From AP-15 sp963846635 (GTDB lineage Bacteria > Pseudomonadota > Alphaproteobacteria > ATCC43930 > CGMCC-115725), in the NCBI GenBank assembly GCA_963846635.1, contig CAWJXM010000006.1, positions 248,001 to 312,000 on the forward strand: 64,000 nt of DNA, in the 5' to 3' direction. The notes below the pieces were generated by a model. That model did not search any database and had not been told where the DNA came from. It was given only the letters and a program-made list of their open reading frames with translations. Shown piece by piece: positions 61,256 through 64,000 of this stretch (position 1 is the stretch's first letter; each line of letters begins with the position of its first letter). Made by a program: the position numbers and the translations under genes.

Positions 61256-63598
61256 TCAGTCAGCAGTAAAAATCAGCGTAGCAAGCGGCGGCAGCCGCAG
61301 ACGCAGCGCATAGGAATGGCCATGCATCGGATGCGGCTCGGCATGGACCTCGCCGGCATTGCCGACACCGCTTCCGCCATACTCTACGGCATCGGTGTTG
61401 ATGCGCTCGCGATAGCGGCCGGCGCGCGGTACGCCAATCCAATAATCCTCGCGCGGCACCGGCGTGAAATTGCAGACGACGACGGCAAATTCGTGCGGGC
61501 TGCGGCCGCGGCGCAGATATGAGACGACACTCTGCTCCGCATTGGCAACGTCAATCCATTGGAATCCCTCAGGATCGCAATCGAGCTGATGCAATGCCGT
61601 GGTGCTGCGATAGAGATGATTGAGATCGCGCAACAATCGCTGCACGCCCCTATGCATTGCGTCATCAAGCAAGTGCCAGTCGAGTCCGATATCGTGGCTC
61701 CACTCGCGTTCCTGGGCGAATTCACCCCCCATAAATAAAAGCTTTTTGCCGGGATGAGTCCACATGAACCCATAATAAGCGCGCAGATTGGCAAAGCGCT
61801 GCCAGCGGTCGCCAGGCATTTTGCCGATCAGCGACCGCTTGCCGTGGACGACTTCGTCATGACTCAATGCAAGAATAAAGTTTTCGTGGAAGGCGTAGAG
61901 CAGACCAAAGCTCAGATCGTTGTGATGATATTTGCGGAAGATCGGATCGCTCGACATATAGTCTAGCGTGTCGTGCATCCAGCCGAGGTTCCATTTATAG
62001 CCAAAACCAAGCCCGCCGACATACGTCGGGCGCGACACCATCGGCCACGCCGTCGATTCCTCGGCAATCGAGGTGGCGCCGTTCGCCTCGCCAAAGATCA
62101 GCTCGTTGACCCGGCGCAGAAACCCGATCGCTTCAAGGTTTTCACGCCCGCCATAAGCATTCGGGATCCATTCGCCTTCCGGACGACTGTAGTCTAAATA
62201 AAGCATCGAAGCGACGGCATCGACCCGAATACCGTCGATATGAAATTCGCGCAGCCAATAAAGCGCGCTCGACAACAAGAAATTGGCGACTTCACGGCGT
62301 CCGTAATTATAAATCAGGGTGTTCCAGTCGCGATGAAACCCCTGTCGCGGGTCGGCATGCTCGTACAGCGCCGTGCCGTCGAAGCGGCCGAGGCCGTGCG
62401 GATCATTCGGAAAATGGCCCGGCACCCAATCGAGCAACACCCCGATCCCGGCTTGGTGGCAAGCTTCGACCAGCGCCCGGAAATCGTCGGGCAAACCGTG
62501 ACGGCTGGTCGGCGCAAAAAGCGAGATCGGCTGATATCCCCACGATCCGTCGAACGGGTATTCCATGACGGGCATCAGCTCGATATGGGTAAAACCCGTC
62601 TCGACAACATAAGGGACGAGTTCGGCAGCGAGCTCGCGGTAAGTTAAATAACGGTTGTTCTCGGCGGCGCGGCGGCGCCACGAACCAAGATGAACCTCGT
62701 AGATCGCAATTGGCGCTTCGCGGTCGTTGCCGCGCCAACGCTCGGCCATCCATGCCCCGTCGCGCCAGATATGACCCGAAATACCCGCGACGATCGAGGC
62801 AGTTTTCGGCGGCCGTTCGGCGCGTTCGGCATGAGGGTCGGCCTTTAACGGCAACAGCCGGCCCTCCGGACCGTGGATCTGATATTTGTAGAGATGCCCC
62901 GGCCGCAATCCCGGTACGAACAGTTCCCAGAACCCGGTCGAACCGCGCCGCCGCATCGGCATTCGCCGCCCGTCCCAGGCATTGAAGTCTCCGACGACGC
63001 TGATTGCGCTGGCATTGGGCGCCCATACCGCAAAGGCCACCCCCTCGACCCCCTCATGTACAATCGGGTGCGCACCAAGCTTTTTATAGCTGGTGAAGTG
63101 GTTGCCCTCGGCAAGCAAATGGAGGTCTAGTTCCCCCAGGATCGGCGGAAAAGAGTAGATGTCGTTGAACTCGCGGACGAAAGCGCCATCGGCGACACGC
63201 AGCCGATAGCGAAATGGCTCACGCTCGGGCATCTCGGCGGCAAAAAGGCCTTCGGCATTAATTTGCATGGCCTTGGCCGCGACTTCGCCCGTGCGGCTGT
63301 CAACAACCATAACCTCCTGTGCGCCCGGCAGCATCGCGCGCACACACACCCCGCGCTCAGTTTTGTGCATCCCGAGAAACGCGAAGGGGTCGCCGTGGCG
63401 CGCCTGGACGATTGCCATGACCGTCGGGTCTTGTGCCATGAGTGCCGGCGGTGGGGACGCGGCTTGCCGTGGCTCGGGGCGTTCGGCTTCGGGCATTTCC
63501 GTCGCCGTTGCTGCGGGGCTGGCGCTTGCACCGATTGGCTCAGACGCGGCCGCAGAGTGCGTAGGCCGTGTCCGCTGCAAGTCTGTCGACCTCGCCAC
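61256..63598 (-). CDS. glgB: 1,4-alpha-glucan branching enzyme
   Basis: 780 residues. An Ala/Pro-rich leader of about 60 residues precedes two N-terminal CBM48-type domains (HGDPFAFLGMHKTERGVCVR, later GVEGVAFAVWAPNASAISVV). The catalytic Asp is in DGIRVDAVASMLYLDYSR near 459, Glu in SIAEESTAWP near 513 and ALSHDEVVHGKRSL near 579. The likely start GTG 63598 follows the treS-like stop by four bases, with AGGAAAGG upstream. A later start at Met 54 would give the common length of about 730 residues. It makes alpha-1,6 branches. Confidence 0.95.
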   Translation of the reverse strand: MARSTDLQRTRPTHSAAASEPIGASASPAATATEMPEAERPEPRQAASPPPALMAQDPTVMAIVQARHGDPFAFLGMHKTERGVCVRAMLPGAQEVMVVDSRTGEVAAKAMQINAEGLFAAEMPEREPFRYRLRVADGAFVREFNDIYSFPPILGELDLHLLAEGNHFTSYKKLGAHPIVHEGVEGVAFAVWAPNASAISVVGDFNAWDGRRMPMRRRGSTGFWELFVPGLRPGHLYKYQIHGPEGRLLPLKADPHAERAERPPKTASIVAGISGHIWRDGAWMAERWRGNDREAPIAIYEVHLGSWRRRAAENNRYLTYRELAAELVPYVVETGFTHIELMPVMEYPFDGSWGYQPISLFAPTSRHGLPDDFRALVEACHQAGIGVLLDWVPGHFPNDPHGLGRFDGTALYEHADPRQGFHRDWNTLIYNYGRREVANFLLSSALYWLREFHIDGIRVDAVASMLYLDYSRPEGEWIPNAYGGRENLEAIGFLRRVNELIFGEANGATSIAEESTAWPMVSRPTYVGGLGFGYKWNLGWMHDTLDYMSSDPIFRKYHHNDLSFGLLYAFHENFILALSHDEVVHGKRSLIGKMPGDRWQRFANLRAYYGFMWTHPGKKLLFMGGEFAQEREWSHDIGLDWHLLDDAMHRGVQRLLRDLNHLYRSTTALHQLDCDPEGFQWIDVANAEQSVVSYLRRGRSPHEFAVVVCNFTPVPREDYWIGVPRAGRYRERINTDAVEYGGSGVGNAGEVHAEPHPMHGHSYALRLRLPPLATLIFTAD

Positions 63599-63602
63599 GC
63601 TG

Positions 63603-64000
63603 TCATCCTTTCCTGTTCACGATATCGAGGATGCCTTGAAGCGGGATGTCGACCCAGAGCGGCCGCTCCGCCAGCTCGCGACGAGCCGCGTAAACCCAGC
63701 CCTCGAGCATAAAGAACCGCGTCAGATCGCGAGCCTGCTTCTTATTCGCTGGGTAGCTGATACAGCCGCGCATCGCCTTGCGATAGGCAGCACGAAACCC
63801 ATCGACTGCGTGCTGGCGCCAGCTTTCGGCAAGTTCGGCCATCCGTGGCTCGGCCGCTGCGCGGGTTTCAGCCAATAGGCGAACGGCGGCTGCGGCGGCA
63901 TAGTCGAAAGAGCGGATCATTCCGGCCACGTCGCGCAACGGAGAGGTCTTGGCGCGGCGTTCGGCCAAAGACCGCGTCGGGTCGCCGGCGACATCAACAA
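63603..64000 (-). CDS. Trehalose synthase/maltokinase C-terminal region, cut by window edge
   Basis: About 131 residues of the C terminus are inside the window; the 5' end lies beyond. DVAGDPTRSLAERRAK, then GMIRSFDYAAAAAVRLL and FMLEGWVYAARRELAERP are typical of the maltokinase (Pep2-like) domain at the end of TreS-maltokinase fusions. The fusion would convert trehalose to maltose and phosphorylate maltose for GlgE-type glucan synthesis, though GlgE is not in view. It is the promoter-proximal gene here, four bases before glgB. Confidence 0.85.
   Translation of the reverse strand, partial: VDVAGDPTRSLAERRAKTSPLRDVAGMIRSFDYAAAAAVRLLAETRAAAEPRMAELAESWRQHAVDGFRAAYRKAMRGCISYPANKKQARDLTRFFMLEGWVYAARRELAERPLWVDIPLQGILDIVNRKG

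Overview
The window is GC-rich bacterial chromosome, most likely from an alphaproteobacterium. ErpA next to exonuclease III, an RpmE without the zinc cysteines, a tRNA-Arg(ACG), EcfG-like promoters over stress genes, and palindromic repeats of a rhizobial/rhodospirillalean style all point that way. The order cannot be fixed from sequence alone. No phage, plasmid origin, rRNA or CRISPR array is visible.

Layout. 1-5.5 kb: a VTT-family membrane protein, a flavin disulfide reductase and a histidine kinase in one operon, convergent with an RlmI-type rRNA methyltransferase, then tRNA-Arg. 5.5-6.2 kb: debris with an IS256-family transposase fragment. 6.2-16.8 kb: a ThDP enzyme, a lysine 2,3-aminomutase-like radical SAM enzyme, an RCK-TM-pore-TM-RCK potassium channel, erpA-xthA, a PRC-barrel protein, a homodimeric pyruvate dehydrogenase E1/transketolase-like protein and an ECF sigma/anti-sigma pair. 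16.8-25.5 kb is a patchwork: an LVIVD-repeat secreted protein, a higBA toxin-antitoxin pair lying between a fatty-acid oxidation gene and a decayed copy of its 3' part, an AT-rich islet with one large membrane protein, and an IS4-type transposase remnant carrying a small palindromic repeat. 25.5-48.7 kb is mostly housekeeping and accessory metabolism: SDR/MFS, TPR, Tat-exported GH10 xylanase, TonB receptor, GST, DsbA-like protein, a HAD/HerA-like ATPase fusion, an AI-2E-type transporter, a CsbD/PRC/Hsp20 stress block, gamma-glutamyltransferase, sulfurtransferase and an RumA-type methyltransferase. 48.7-52.1 kb: a vWA protein, then a small islet with a GSU2403-type nucleotidyltransferase under two copies of a 31-bp palindrome, the islet being flanked by a 22-bp direct repeat. 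52.1-64 kb: a tight minus-strand operon (treS/maltokinase, glgB, glgX, treZ, malQ, treY) for glycogen remodelling and trehalose formation.

How the genes work together. The clearest pathway is the last operon: GlgB branches and GlgX debranches alpha-glucan, MalQ reshuffles the maltodextrins, TreY makes the terminal trehalosyl unit and TreZ releases trehalose. The TreS/maltokinase protein entering from the right edge could link trehalose and maltose-1-phosphate to glucan. The csbD-PRC block carries two EcfG-type promoter matches and looks like part of the general stress response, where compatible solutes such as trehalose would also fit.

A striking property of the window is the number of single-base frameshifts in otherwise well-conserved full-length genes: lpd-like, K channel, transketolase-like, fadJ-like, ketopantoate-reductase-like, GH10 (two), TonB receptor and ggt. 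There is also one in-frame amber codon in the DsbA-like gene. Several sit in short homopolymers, so assembly errors are the simplest explanation, and these genes are annotated here as whole genes with the break marked. Five degenerate fragments are treated as real remnants: the IS256 and IS4 transposases, the fad 3' copy, the Kef-type antiporter and the VOC protein.
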